Shown here: one piece after another, positions 15,611 through 25,469 of the stretch
How positions within the stretch are numbered: the first letter of the stretch is position 1
Layout of the letters: every line of letters begins with the position of its first letter
Origin: Bryobacteraceae bacterium
GTDB taxonomy: Bacteria > Acidobacteriota > Terriglobia > Bryobacterales > Bryobacteraceae
Assembly: GCA_026002875.1 (NCBI GenBank)
Contig: BPGE01000001.1
Location: 2,666,001 to 2,730,000, forward strand
Direction of reading: 5' to 3'
Length of the DNA stretch: 64,000 nt
Notes under the pieces: generated by a model
The model's input: the letters and a program-made list of their open reading frames with translations, nothing else
What the model was told of the DNA's origin: nothing
Databases searched by the model: none
Program-made: the position numbers and the translations under genes

Positions 15611-16699
15611 ATGCATTCCAGGAGCGGCCCTTCCACCCCGGCAGGGCCTCCGGTCGACTGGGTTCACGACCCGCTCCGCATCTTCGCCATCGGCGGCGGC
15701 ACAGGCCTCTCGACTCTTCTGAAAGGCCTCAAGCAGTACGCCCACCAGGTCGGCGCCACCGCCCGCGAGCCGTATGTCGACATCACCGCCATGGTCACCG
15801 TCACCGACGACGGCGGCAGCAGCGGGCGCCTCCGCCGCGAGTTCGACATGCTTCCCCCGGGCGACGTCCGCAACTGCATCGTCGCCCTCAGCGAAGACGA
15901 AGCCCTTTTGGCCCGGCTCTTTCAGTACCGCTTCTCCAGCGGCCGCGGCCTCAAGGGCCACAGCTTCGGCAATCTCTTCCTCACGGCCCTCACGCAGATC
16001 ACCGGCGATTTCGCCCGCGCCGTCGAGCTCAGCTCCGCCGTCCTCGCCATCGCCGGCCGCATCTTCCCCTCCACGCGCCAGAACGTCGCGCTTCGCGCCC
16101 GCCTCGCCGACGGCCGCATCGTCGACGGCGAAACCCGGATCAGCCGCAGCGGCTCGCCCATCCTCCGCATCGAGCTCAACCCCGCGGACGTGAAGCCCTC
16201 GCCCGGTATCCTCGACGCCATCGCCCGCGCCGACATCATCACTCTCGGCCCCGGCAGCCTGTTCACCAGCATCATCCCCAACCTCCTGGTCCGCGGCGTC
16301 GCCCGCGCCATCCAGCGCTCCCCCGCCTGGAAGGTCTGCATCCTGAACCTGATGACCCAGCCCGGCGAAACCTCCGGGCTCACCGCCGCCGATCACATTG
16401 AAGCCATCCACTACCACGCCCGCGCCCGCTTTCTCGAATTCGCCATCGCCAACAGCTCCCCCATCGCCCGCCCCGCTCTGGCCCGCTACGTCCGCGCCCG
16501 CGCCTCGCAGGTCGAAATCGACCGCGCACGCCTGGAAAGCCTCGGGCTCAATCTCATCGAACTCCCTCTGGTGGCCCGCGGCGACAAGATCCGCCACGAC
16601 CCCGCCCGCCTGGCCGCCGCCGTCATCGACCTTGCCCTCCACAGCCGCCGCAGCCGTCTTATCCAGGCCGCCCCGCGCCGCCGCCCCGCGGCCCGCTAA
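15611..16699 (+). CDS. yvcK: YvcK-type gluconeogenesis/cell-wall factor (CofD family)
   Basis: A 362-residue protein. IFAIGGGTGLSTLLKGLK near residue 25, VTVTDDGGSSGRLRREF near 60 and PPGDVRNCIVALSEDE are hallmarks of the YvcK/CofD family. YvcK binds UDP-GlcNAc and is needed for cell shape and growth on gluconeogenic carbon in Bacillus. The next gene, glmU, makes UDP-GlcNAc, which fits that link. SLFTSIIPNLLVRGVARAI is also conserved. A GGGGA precedes ATG 15611. The Arg-rich C-terminal tail is not part of the family core. Confidence 0.92.
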   Translation: MHSRSGPSTPAGPPVDWVHDPLRIFAIGGGTGLSTLLKGLKQYAHQVGATAREPYVDITAMVTVTDDGGSSGRLRREFDMLPPGDVRNCIVALSEDEALLARLFQYRFSSGRGLKGHSFGNLFLTALTQITGDFARAVELSSAVLAIAGRIFPSTRQNVALRARLADGRIVDGETRISRSGSPILRIELNPADVKPSPGILDAIARADIITLGPGSLFTSIIPNLLVRGVARAIQRSPAWKVCILNLMTQPGETSGLTAADHIEAIHYHARARFLEFAIANSSPIARPALARYVRARASQVEIDRARLESLGLNLIELPLVARGDKIRHDPARLAAAVIDLALHSRRSRLIQAAPRRRPAAR

Positions 16700-16728
16700 A
16701 CTGCCGGAGAGGAGTTCCTTTCGCAGCC

Positions 16729-18126
<1,398 letters not shown>

Positions 18127-18196
18127 CGCGCCGCCAACCGGTGCCTTGCATTTCCCGCCGTGAATGCGAAGATGAAGTTCCAGGGTCCCGACCGTC

Positions 18197-18658
18197 ATGC
18201 TGCGCCATCCCAGCCTCCGCCCTCTGTCCCGCCAGCATCACCACGCGCTGGCGCTCTGCGTTCTCATCCGCCGCGAGCTCGAGCGCGCCTCGCCCGATCT
18301 CGAATCCCTGGCTGACCGCACCCTCAGGCAGTTTCAGACAGACATCCGGGATCACTTCCTGCTGGAGGAACAGATCCTCTTCCCGGCCGTCATCGCTGAA
18401 CTCGGCCCCATGCCTCTCGTCGAACGTCTTCTGGACGAACACCGCCGCCTCGGGCAACTCGCCGATGAAATCGCCGCGCAAAAAACTCCCGCCGCGCTCG
18501 CCGCGTTTGCACAACTCCTGCACGCCCATGTGCGGCTGGAGGAGAATGAGTTGTTCGAGCACATCCAGAGCAGGCTCGGCCCGGAGACGCTCGCCCGGCT
18601 TGGCGAAGAGCTGGCGCGCGGTTCCGGGCCGTCCTGCGGCCTGACAGGAAACTCGTAA
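18197..18658 (+). CDS. Hemerythrin-like HHE domain protein
   Basis: A 153-residue four-helix HHE protein likely to bind a di-iron centre. Candidate ligands are His in LSRQHHHALALC, His and Glu in IRDHFLLEEQILFP, His in LLDEHRRLG, and His and Glu in LHAHVRLEENELFEHI. Such proteins sense or buffer oxygen, nitric oxide or iron, or take part in iron-sulfur repair; the role here is not fixed. The stop overlaps the purC start (TAATG), so translation is probably coupled, although no biochemical link to purine synthesis is obvious. Confidence 0.88.
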   Translation: MLRHPSLRPLSRQHHHALALCVLIRRELERASPDLESLADRTLRQFQTDIRDHFLLEEQILFPAVIAELGPMPLVERLLDEHRRLGQLADEIAAQKTPAALAAFAQLLHAHVRLEENELFEHIQSRLGPETLARLGEELARGSGPSCGLTGNS

Positions 18659-19545
18659 TGCCCGCCTTGATGCAATCCAACATTCCGGAACTGCCGCTGC
18701 TGGCGCGCGGCAAAGTGCGTGACATTTACGCCGCTGGCGACGACCGCCTCCTGCTCGTCGCGACAGACCGCATCTCCGCCTTCGACTGCGTCCTGCCCAA
18801 CCCCATCCCGGACAAGGGGCGCATTCTGACGCAAATTTCCCTGTTCTGGTTCGAGTTCCTCAAAGACCTCACGCCGAACCATCTCATCACCGCGGATGTC
18901 GACGAGTACCCGGAGCCGCTCCGCGCCCGGAGGGATCAGCTGGAAGGCCGTTCCATGCTCGTGCGGCGCGCCCGCATGATCGAAATCGAGTGCGTCGCCC
19001 GCGGCTATCTCGCAGGCTCGGGCTGGAAGGAATACCGCGCCAATGGCACAGTCTGCGGAATTCCCCTCCCTCCCGGATTGCGCGAGTGCAGCCGTCTTCC
19101 CGAGCCTCTCTTCACTCCCGCCTACAAGGCGCAGTCCGGCCACGACGAGAACATCCCCTTCTCGAAGGTCGAGTCTCTGGCCGGAAAAGAAACCGCGGCG
19201 CGGCTGCGCGATCTCACTCTCGGGATTTACTCCCGCGCGGCTGCCTACGCCGAAAGCCGCGGCATTCTGCTGGCCGACACGAAGTTCGAGTTCGGCTGGG
19301 TGGGCGACACGCTCGTGCTCGCCGATGAAGTGCTCACGCCCGACTCGTCCCGCTTCTGGCCCGCCGACGCCTACGAGCCCGGCAAGCCCCAGCCCTCCTT
19401 CGACAAGCAGTACGTGCGCGACTATCTGGAATCGCTCGCCTGGGACAAGCAGCCGCCTGCACCGGAGCTTCCGCCGGATGTCGTCGAAAAGACGGCCGAG
19501 AAATACCACGAAGCTTACCGCCGTCTCACCGGCAAGCCCCTATGA
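18658..19545 (+). CDS. purC: SAICAR synthetase
   Basis: A 295-residue enzyme of purine synthesis that joins CAIR and aspartate using ATP. Family motifs are LLARGKVRDIYAAGDDRLLL, VATDRISAFDCVLPNPIPDKG, ECVARGYLAGSGWKEY and LADTKFEFGW, then DEVLTPDSSRFW. The length and insert pattern match the longer yeast-like form rather than the ~237-residue form of E. coli. It overlaps hemerythrin at the start by one base and cvpA at the end by four (ATGA), so the three are one transcript. Confidence 0.97.
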   Translation: MPALMQSNIPELPLLARGKVRDIYAAGDDRLLLVATDRISAFDCVLPNPIPDKGRILTQISLFWFEFLKDLTPNHLITADVDEYPEPLRARRDQLEGRSMLVRRARMIEIECVARGYLAGSGWKEYRANGTVCGIPLPPGLRECSRLPEPLFTPAYKAQSGHDENIPFSKVESLAGKETAARLRDLTLGIYSRAAAYAESRGILLADTKFEFGWVGDTLVLADEVLTPDSSRFWPADAYEPGKPQPSFDKQYVRDYLESLAWDKQPPAPELPPDVVEKTAEKYHEAYRRLTGKPL

Positions 19546-20102
19546 ACTGGCTCGACTTCCTGTTTCTGTTCATGCTTCTCGGATCGGTCGTCAACGGCCT
19601 GCGCGCCGGCCTGTCCCGCATCCTCATCGGTCTCGCCGCCGCGGTGGCCGGTCTCATCCTCGCCGCATGGTTCTACGGCGCCGCCTCCACATACCTGCGG
19701 CCGATGATCCGGTCCGAAGCCGTGGCCCACATCGCTGCCTTCCTGCTCATCTTCATCGGTGTTCAGGCCGCCGGCGCCATTCTCGGACACATCTGCGCGT
19801 CCATCTTTAAATGGACCGGGCTCGGCTGGCTGGACCGCCTGATGGGCGCCGCCGGGGGAGCCCTGAACGCCGCTTTCTCGGCCGTCGTGCTCGTCCTGAT
19901 CTTTTCGTCCTTCCATCTCAAGCCGCTCGAAAACGCCATCGCCGGCTCCCGCGCCGCCCCGTACCTGCTCGACGCCGCCCAGGTCCTCGTCTATCTCTGC
20001 CCCCGCGAGCTGCGCGACGATTTCGCCGAAGCCCGCGACCGCATCCTCGAGTTCTGGCGCCGCTCCGGCCCCGCGAAGAACCTGCCCAGAGATTCCGCCT
20101 GA
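19542..20102 (+). CDS. cvpA: CvpA-family membrane protein
   Basis: A 186-residue protein with four membrane segments (NWLDFLFLFMLLGSVVNGL, ILIGLAAAVAGLILAAWFY, AHIAAFLLIFIGVQAAGAIL, AAFSAVVLVLIFSSFH). WTGLGWLDRLMGAAGGALNA is the conserved CvpA loop. CvpA is required for colicin V production in E. coli and is often near purine genes, as here after purC. Its normal role concerns envelope integrity. The C-terminal 50 residues are soluble. ATG 19542 overlaps purC by four bases. Confidence 0.88.
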   Translation: MNWLDFLFLFMLLGSVVNGLRAGLSRILIGLAAAVAGLILAAWFYGAASTYLRPMIRSEAVAHIAAFLLIFIGVQAAGAILGHICASIFKWTGLGWLDRLMGAAGGALNAAFSAVVLVLIFSSFHLKPLENAIAGSRAAPYLLDAAQVLVYLCPRELRDDFAEARDRILEFWRRSGPAKNLPRDSA

Positions 20103-20150
20103 ACGCCCGCCCGCCCCGTCTGATTTTCCTGCCCCGCAATTCCATGACGA

Positions 20151-20178
20151 GTCATCTATTGTTGTGTAAACTAATATC
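20151..20178 (+). promoter_or_regulatory. AT-rich promoter/operator candidate before marR
   Basis: A short AT-rich island (CTATTGTTGTGTAAACTAAT) abuts the marR start codon, in otherwise GC-rich DNA. No Shine-Dalgarno is visible, so the transcript may be leaderless or nearly so. TAAACT at 20167 is a fair -10. MarR proteins usually bind their own promoter, but no clean palindrome is seen. TTGTGTAA at 20162-20169 is the reverse complement of an octamer before the DUF4010 gene. Confidence 0.35.
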
Positions 20179-20703
20179 ATGGCAGGACGTACCAGCCGGC
20201 TGCAGCAGGAGATCCGCCAGACGCGCCCGTTCCGGAGCGTCTGGCACGAGGCCTTTCTGTCGGTTCTGAAAACCGCCGACGTCTTCCGCCGCGCCGTCTC
20301 GGACGTCCTCCAGCCGCACGGCATCACGGCGCAGCAGTACAACGTCCTCCGCATCCTCAGGGGCGCGGAGCCCGAAGGACTGCCCACGCTTGCCATCGCC
20401 GGACGGCTGATCGAGGAAACGCCCGGCGTCACGCGGCTGCTGGACCGTCTGGAAGCCCGGCAGCTGATCCGCCGTACTCGTTGCAGGAAGGACCGCCGCC
20501 AGGTGCTCTGCCGGATCACCCCGGCGGGGCTGCGTCTGCTGGAGCAGACCGACGAGTGCATCCTAGCCCCAGAGCGGAATCTGGCGCGGGTCTGGAAGGC
20601 CTCCGAAGCGCGCGCCCTCATCGCCCTGATGGATCGCGCCCGCGAAGCCATGGCTGGTTCCCGCCTGCCGCAAAATCACCCAGATCAGAGGAGCAATCGA
20701 TGA
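20179..20703 (+). CDS. MarR-family transcriptional regulator
   Basis: A 174-residue winged-helix regulator. ITAQQYNVLRILRGAE is the first helix pair. GRLIEETPGVTRLLDRLEAR is the recognition helix region, and LIRRTRCRKDRRQVLCRITP is the wing with the DRR motif conserved in MarR proteins. It overlaps the yceI start by four bases (ATGA). The pairing with yceI recurs widely, so it probably regulates that operon in response to a small ligand. The N-terminal ~30 residues are variable. Confidence 0.92.
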   Translation: MAGRTSRLQQEIRQTRPFRSVWHEAFLSVLKTADVFRRAVSDVLQPHGITAQQYNVLRILRGAEPEGLPTLAIAGRLIEETPGVTRLLDRLEARQLIRRTRCRKDRRQVLCRITPAGLRLLEQTDECILAPERNLARVWKASEARALIALMDRAREAMAGSRLPQNHPDQRSNR

Positions 20704-21299
20704 CGAAACTCAAAACCCTTTCCGCACTGGCTCTGTTTCTTGCCGCAGCGCCCGCGGCGCTCGCCCAGAGCTACACGATCGACGGCGCCCACTCCAAGGC
20801 GCAGTTTTCCGTCCGCCACATGATGGTGAGCAACGTCCGCGGCGAGTTCACGAAGGTGAAAGGCACGGTCGTCTACGACGAGAAGAACCCCGCCGCCATC
20901 AAGATCGATGCCGTCATCGACGTCGCCTCCATCAACACGGGCGAGCCCAAGCGCGACGAGCACCTGAAAAGCCCGGACTTCTTCGATGTCGCGAAGTATC
21001 CCACCATCACGTTCCGCTCGAAGAGCGCCCGCAAGACCGCCAACGGGCTGGCCGTCACCGGCGACCTCACCATTCATGGCGTGACGAAGGAAGTCGTCCT
21101 CCAGGTGGAAGGCCCCTCTCCGGAAGTGCGGGATCCGTGGGGCAACCTGCGCCGCGGCGCCACGGCGACGACAAAGATCAACCGGAAGGACTTCGGCCTC
21201 ACCTGGAACGCCGCGCTCGAAACGGGCGGCGTTGTCGTGGGCGAGGAGGTCTCGATCACGATCGACGTCGAGGCCATGCGCCCCGCCGACAAGAAGTAG
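20700..21299 (+). CDS. Exported YceI-family lipocalin-like protein
   Basis: A 199-residue protein. The signal peptide runs to AAPAALAQ, followed by SYTIDGAHSKAQFSVRHMMV, the family signature. SINTGEPKRDEHLKSPDFFD, YPTITFRSKSA and FGLTWNAALETGGVVVGEEV are also conserved. YceI proteins bind polyisoprenoid-type lipids in the periplasm and are often induced by stress or base. It overlaps marR by four bases. Its 3' flank is a 237-base gap with several hairpins (21323-21477). Confidence 0.93.
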   Translation: MTKLKTLSALALFLAAAPAALAQSYTIDGAHSKAQFSVRHMMVSNVRGEFTKVKGTVVYDEKNPAAIKIDAVIDVASINTGEPKRDEHLKSPDFFDVAKYPTITFRSKSARKTANGLAVTGDLTIHGVTKEVVLQVEGPSPEVRDPWGNLRRGATATTKINRKDFGLTWNAALETGGVVVGEEVSITIDVEAMRPADKK

Positions 21300-21322
21300 G
21301 CCCTCGCAACCCTGCGGCGCAT

Positions 21323-21477
21323 CGGCACTCCTGCCAACCGCTGCGGGTTCTGTGCCGCGAACGAAGGGCGCGAAGCGCCCGAAAGGAAGCGGTCCCCTCG
21401 AGGCGCCCGCCCGGGTGCCGATTTCTGGAGCAACGCAAGGCAGACTGGCGTGGGGCGCCCTGGGAGCGTCCCACGCC
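21323..21477. other. Hairpin-rich intergenic stretch
   Basis: Three inverted repeats are visible: CGGCAC (21323) with GTGCCG (21352); GGGCGC-GAA-GCGCCC at 21366-21380, a compact stem; and GGCGTGGG (21447) with CCCACGCC (21470). No T tract follows, so these are not classic intrinsic terminators. They may end yceI transcripts or form an unrecognised structured RNA. No ORF is supported here. Confidence 0.35.
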
Positions 21478-21536
21478 CGCCATGCCGCAACGATAGAATC
21501 AGACGGGTGCGAGCCTCCGCTTGCACCCCGTCTTCC

Positions 21537-22334
21537 ATGCGCTCGCGTCTCGTCTGCCTGGCTGCTTTATTGTCTCTGCTCGGGCTCTCCGCCTGCCGCC
21601 GGAAGGCTGAGCCGCCGCAGTCCTCCATCCGCTTCGAACCGCGCCGCTTTGAAAAAACCCTGCCGGGCTGCGGCGACCAGACGAAACGATCCGAGCCCTG
21701 CGTCTCTTTCCATGTCGCCTGGCCCGAAGCCGCCGGCGGCGCTCCCGCCGAAACGCTCGCCCGCATCAACGCAGCCATTCTGGCCGCTCTCCAGCCGCTC
21801 GAGGCGCCGCGCGGCTTCGACGCCGAAGCCGACGAATGGATCCGCGATTATCAGCGCTTCCACGCCGAATTCCCGGACTCCGGCGTGACCTATTTCGCCC
21901 GCCGCGTCGCCGAAGTCGTTTTCTCCTCCCCGGGTCTCATCACCATCGAGATCCGCACGGACGAATTCCATGGCGGTCCTGAGCCGGAGTCCCGCCGCGC
22001 CTTCCTGAATCTCTCGCCCTCCACAGGCAAGCCGGTCGAACTCGACGAACTGCTCGAGCCAGGCGGCAGGAACGATCTGCTCCGCCTCGCCGAATGGCGT
22101 TTCCGCTCCGAGCGGCACATCCCGCAAGACAGCGCCCTCGCGGACGCAGGCTTCACGTTCGAGCAGAACGTCTTCGCCCTCCCCCGCCATTGGGGGTTCA
22201 CGAGCCGCGGCCTGCTGCTGCACTACAACGCCGGCGAAGTGGCGCCCGCTTCCATCGGTCCGACCACGCTGCTGGCGCCCTGGAACGAGCTGCGCGGCAT
22301 CGTCAGCGCGAAAGCGGGCATCCTGCCGCGTTGA
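21537..22334 (+). CDS. DUF3298-like lipoprotein
   Basis: A 265-residue lipoprotein: MRSRLVCLAALLSLLGLSAC ends in a lipobox, so Cys20 would be lipidated. The body has the DUF4163/DUF3298 pattern seen in RsiV-like proteins: GVTYFARRVAEVVFSSPGLI, then DEFHGGPEPESRRAFLNLSP, then GKPVELDELLEPGG. The C-terminal FTSRGLLLHYNAGEVAPAS and GPTTLLAPWNEL match the DUF3298 end. It probably sits in the outer or inner membrane facing the periplasm. Function is unknown beyond possible lysozyme or sugar binding. ATG 21537 opens the signal peptide. Confidence 0.82.
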   Translation: MRSRLVCLAALLSLLGLSACRRKAEPPQSSIRFEPRRFEKTLPGCGDQTKRSEPCVSFHVAWPEAAGGAPAETLARINAAILAALQPLEAPRGFDAEADEWIRDYQRFHAEFPDSGVTYFARRVAEVVFSSPGLITIEIRTDEFHGGPEPESRRAFLNLSPSTGKPVELDELLEPGGRNDLLRLAEWRFRSERHIPQDSALADAGFTFEQNVFALPRHWGFTSRGLLLHYNAGEVAPASIGPTTLLAPWNELRGIVSAKAGILPR

Positions 22335-22340
22335 CCCGTT

Positions 22341-23489
22341 TCACGCCGGAATCACGCGCGGAATGCGCTGCGCCACCGGCGGCAGCGGCGGAAAATCGGC
22401 CGCCGGCTTGTCCTGATACCAGTAGGCGCAGCTGTAGTAATTGTCCGCGCGGTCGTTGCCGTGTCCGTGCTCCATCGTGTGCTTCAGATACCGCGTGAAC
22501 GTCACCGGATTGTCGCCGTGGAAGCGGTAGCAGCAATACCGGCCGCCCGTCCGCTCCGGACTCTGGATCAGCGGCGCGCCGTACTGCTGATACGCGAACG
22601 CCTTCGCATTGTCCCTTCCGCCGAAATTCCAGCTCCCGAGGAAATAATCCTCGCTGCCCGTCCCAATGATCGCCGGCTTCGACTCGTCGTCGATGAAGAT
22701 CATGTCGTCGCCTTCGCCCATCCAGTATTCGCTGTTCTGGATCACGCCCAGCGTCACGCCCATCAGGTGTCCGCGCCCGCGCGTCTCGACGTACACGTGG
22801 TTGTGCCGCCCGTCCGGGTTGGGCGGCGTCTTGCCGTCGGAACCCGTGATGGCCTTGTGCGGCGTCGCCTGCCGGTACTGGGCGTGGAAGTACAGCGTGT
22901 CGGAACCCAGCATCGGCACGGTCATGAAATCGATGTTCGAGTAAAAGCTGTTCACGTCGCGCGAGCCGTCGTTCGTCACCGTCATCCGCGCGCTCTGGAA
23001 ATACGGCATCACGAAATAACAGTTCAGCGAGCGTCCCGGCGAACAGGAAAGAAACGCGCTCTCGTACAGCACGTAATCGCCCAGGTTCAGCCCGAAGAAA
23101 TCCCCGATCGGCGCCTCGATGCTCGGCTTCGCCGCGCCGTCCCACCACGCGCGCAGCACCAGCTCCTTCAGGTGATGCACGCTCTGCGCCGCGATCGTGA
23201 ACCAGATGTGCGTGATCGCCCCCGGCCCTTTCTGGTTGAAAATCTCGATCTCCTTGCCCGGCGGAATCGGCCAGCGGTCCGAGTTGCCGCCCGTCGGATC
23301 GTAGCTGCTCTGCTTCAGCGACCGGTAATTCTGCGCGCGGCAGTAGGCCGGCAGAATGCCGGACGCCACGGGCCCCTGCGCCTGCGGCCGGATCTGCGCG
23401 GCCTCGGCCGCCCGCGGCGCCGCTCCCAGCCCGAGCGCGGCCAACGCGCCCCGGAAAAATCCTCTGCGTTCCACTCGTGCCATGCTCAT
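22341..23489 (-). CDS. Exported GH172-family (DUF2961) glycoside hydrolase
   Basis: A 382-residue protein with a Tat-like signal (RRGFFRGALAALGLGAAPRA). The domain formerly called DUF2961 is now glycoside hydrolase family 172, whose studied members act on arabinofuranosides or fructofuranosides as oligomers. Conserved blocks visible are GPGAITHIWFTI, PIGDFFGLNLGDY, NCYFVMPYFQSARMTV and GTGSEDYFLGSWNFG. Acidic residues in GDFFG and GSEDYF are candidate catalytic groups. The exact sugar is not predictable. The gene is convergent with the lipoprotein gene, with six bases between stops. Confidence 0.88.
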   Translation of the reverse strand: MSMARVERRGFFRGALAALGLGAAPRAAEAAQIRPQAQGPVASGILPAYCRAQNYRSLKQSSYDPTGGNSDRWPIPPGKEIEIFNQKGPGAITHIWFTIAAQSVHHLKELVLRAWWDGAAKPSIEAPIGDFFGLNLGDYVLYESAFLSCSPGRSLNCYFVMPYFQSARMTVTNDGSRDVNSFYSNIDFMTVPMLGSDTLYFHAQYRQATPHKAITGSDGKTPPNPDGRHNHVYVETRGRGHLMGVTLGVIQNSEYWMGEGDDMIFIDDESKPAIIGTGSEDYFLGSWNFGGRDNAKAFAYQQYGAPLIQSPERTGGRYCCYRFHGDNPVTFTRYLKHTMEHGHGNDRADNYYSCAYWYQDKPAADFPPLPPVAQRIPRVIPA

Positions 23490-23612
23490 AACCTCCTCGG
23501 CTTGATTGCGGGAATCGCAGGAATCATATCGCAGGCCGTCGGCGGACGCGCCCCGCCAGATTGCGCTGGCTCTTCAGCCCGCAGGGGTGTATGGTGAAGT
23601 CAGGGGCGAATC

Positions 23613-24308
23613 ATGCGAATCCTCGCACTAGCGGCCTTCGCCGGCCTGCTCTGCTCAGGAGCGGATAAAACAGAATGGCGCGGCCGTGCGTCCGACAGCA
23701 AAGTGACGCTGGACGCGCGCCTCTACATCGACAAAGACGAAATGAAGAAGCTGCTGGGCCACGATCCCGGCCCCAGCATCGTGATCGTCGAGATCACCGT
23801 CACGCCCGCTCCCGGCACGACTCTCAAGCTCGACCGCGAGGATTTCCTGCTCCGCTCGGACCGCGACGGACAGCGCTCGCGCCCGCTCGACCCCGCGCAG
23901 ATCGCCGGCTCCGCCGTCATGGTCATCAGCTCGCGCGGCGGCACACAAGGTACCGGAATGGCCGAGGAGCGCCGCGTCCCGTGGGGCGTGCCCGGCATCC
24001 CCGGCGGCTCTCCCACCGGCGGCCCTCCGCGCGGCCTGCCCATGCCCGGCCGGTCGCCCAACGTCGGCACGGCCACCGCCGACACCAGCGAAGCCGTCGC
24101 CAGCGTCGAGGAAACGCAGAAAAAGTCCAACCCGCTCCTCGATGCCCTCACGGAAAAACTTCTGCCAGACGGCGAACTCGACAAGCCCGCCCGCGGCCTG
24201 CTCTACTTCCTCATCGAGGGCAAGCTCCGCGCGAAAGACCTGGAACTTGTGTATCGCAAAGCCCCGCCCCGGCTCAGCATCCGTTTCAGAGATCCGACGA
24301 AGAAGTGA
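23613..24308 (+). CDS. Secreted hypothetical protein, relative of 30463-31104
   Basis: A 231-residue protein with signal peptide MRILALAAFAGLLCSGA. A beta-rich N-terminal part (PSIVIVEITVTPAPGTTLKL, then REDFLLRSDRDGQR) is joined by a Pro/Gly-rich linker (PGIPGGSPTGGPPRGLPMPG) to a C-terminal strand block (ARGLLYFLIEGKLRAKDLEL). The order of an 'EDF' strand followed by a GLLYF / GAVFFEV strand resembles the protein at 30463, suggesting a shared immunoglobulin-like fold. No function is known. It lies nine bases before the aldolase-like gene and is probably cotranscribed. Confidence 0.75.
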   Translation: MRILALAAFAGLLCSGADKTEWRGRASDSKVTLDARLYIDKDEMKKLLGHDPGPSIVIVEITVTPAPGTTLKLDREDFLLRSDRDGQRSRPLDPAQIAGSAVMVISSRGGTQGTGMAEERRVPWGVPGIPGGSPTGGPPRGLPMPGRSPNVGTATADTSEAVASVEETQKKSNPLLDALTEKLLPDGELDKPARGLLYFLIEGKLRAKDLELVYRKAPPRLSIRFRDPTKK

Positions 24309-24317
24309 CCGCTCCGT

Positions 24318-25409
24318 ATGCGCCTGTCCGACCTCGACACGCCCGCTGTCCTCATCGACCTCGACATCATGGAGCGCAACCTCGCCCGCGCCGCTGCCTA
24401 TGCGCGCGAGCATGGCCTCCGCCTGCGCCCGCACATCAAGACGCACAAGATCCCGGCTCTGGCGCGCCGGCAGATTGAACTCGGCGCCTGCGGCATCACC
24501 TGCGCCAAGACCTCCGAGGCCATGGCCATGCTCCCCTGCGAGCCGCCCGATCTGCTCATCGCCTACCCTGTCATCGGCGCGCAGAAAATCAGACGCCTCG
24601 TCGAACTGGCGCGCCGCGTGCCCGTCACCGTGTCTCTCGACAGCCTCGACGCCGCGCGGCCCATTGCCGAAGCCGCGCGCGCCGCGCAAGTCGAAATCGG
24701 CGTGCTCGCCGAGATCGACGTCGGTCTGCGCCGCGTCGGCGTCCCGCCCGGCGAGCCTGTGCTTGATCTCGTCCTCGGGCTCCTGCAACTGAATGGCCTC
24801 CGCTGGCGCGGCCTGGCGTTCTACCCAGGCCACATCAAGTCGCTCGATGAGAGCGGGCGCGCACAACTCGGTTCGCTTCGCGAAGCCCTCTGGTCCACGG
24901 TCAGCCTCCTCAAAGCGCGCGGACTCGAGCCCGAAATCGTCAGCGGCGGCTCCACGCCTTTGCTCTGGGAGTCGCACACTCTGCCCGAACTGAACGAAAT
25001 CCGCCCCGGCACATACATCTTCAACGACCGCAACACCGTGCTCTCGGGCGCCTGCTCGCCCGCTGATTGCGCCGCCTCCATCCTCGTCACCGTCGTCAGC
25101 GCCGCGCCGGACCGCATCATCATCGACGGCGGCTCCAAGACCTTCTCTTCCGACCGCCTCGCCTCATCCACGGAGGTCACCTTCGGCGAAGTCGTCGGCC
25201 ACCCTCAGCTTCGCTTCCACAAGATGAACGAGGAGCACGGCTTCGTCGACCTCAACGGCGCGCCCCAGTCTTTCCGCCCCGGCGATCTCCTGCGCATCGT
25301 GCCGAATCACATTTGCGTCGCCATGAACCTCCACGAGCGCGTCTTCGGCATCCGCGGAGAAGAAGTCGCCGCCGAATGGCGCGTCGAAGCCCGCGGCATG
25401 CTGCAGTAA
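24318..25409 (+). CDS. D-threonine aldolase / D-serine dehydratase-like PLP enzyme
   Basis: A 363-residue fold-type III PLP enzyme acting on a D-amino acid in the cytosol. DTPAVLIDLDIMERNLARAA opens the alanine-racemase-like barrel. The PLP lysine is in LRPHIKTHKIPALAR. GITCAKTSEAMAM, SGGSTPLLWES and RIIIDGGSKTFSSDR are family blocks. NEEHGFVDL and IVPNHICVAMNLHERVF place the His and Cys that bind a divalent metal. Aldolase and dehydratase members are hard to tell apart by eye. A phosphate-binding GTY follows (RPGTYIFNDRN). Confidence 0.88.
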   Translation: MRLSDLDTPAVLIDLDIMERNLARAAAYAREHGLRLRPHIKTHKIPALARRQIELGACGITCAKTSEAMAMLPCEPPDLLIAYPVIGAQKIRRLVELARRVPVTVSLDSLDAARPIAEAARAAQVEIGVLAEIDVGLRRVGVPPGEPVLDLVLGLLQLNGLRWRGLAFYPGHIKSLDESGRAQLGSLREALWSTVSLLKARGLEPEIVSGGSTPLLWESHTLPELNEIRPGTYIFNDRNTVLSGACSPADCAASILVTVVSAAPDRIIIDGGSKTFSSDRLASSTEVTFGEVVGHPQLRFHKMNEEHGFVDLNGAPQSFRPGDLLRIVPNHICVAMNLHERVFGIRGEEVAAEWRVEARGMLQ

Positions 25410-25469
25410 CCTGCATCGATTCCTCGATCGGTCCTGCCTCCCGCGGGCTTGATCCGGATTCGCCCGGAA

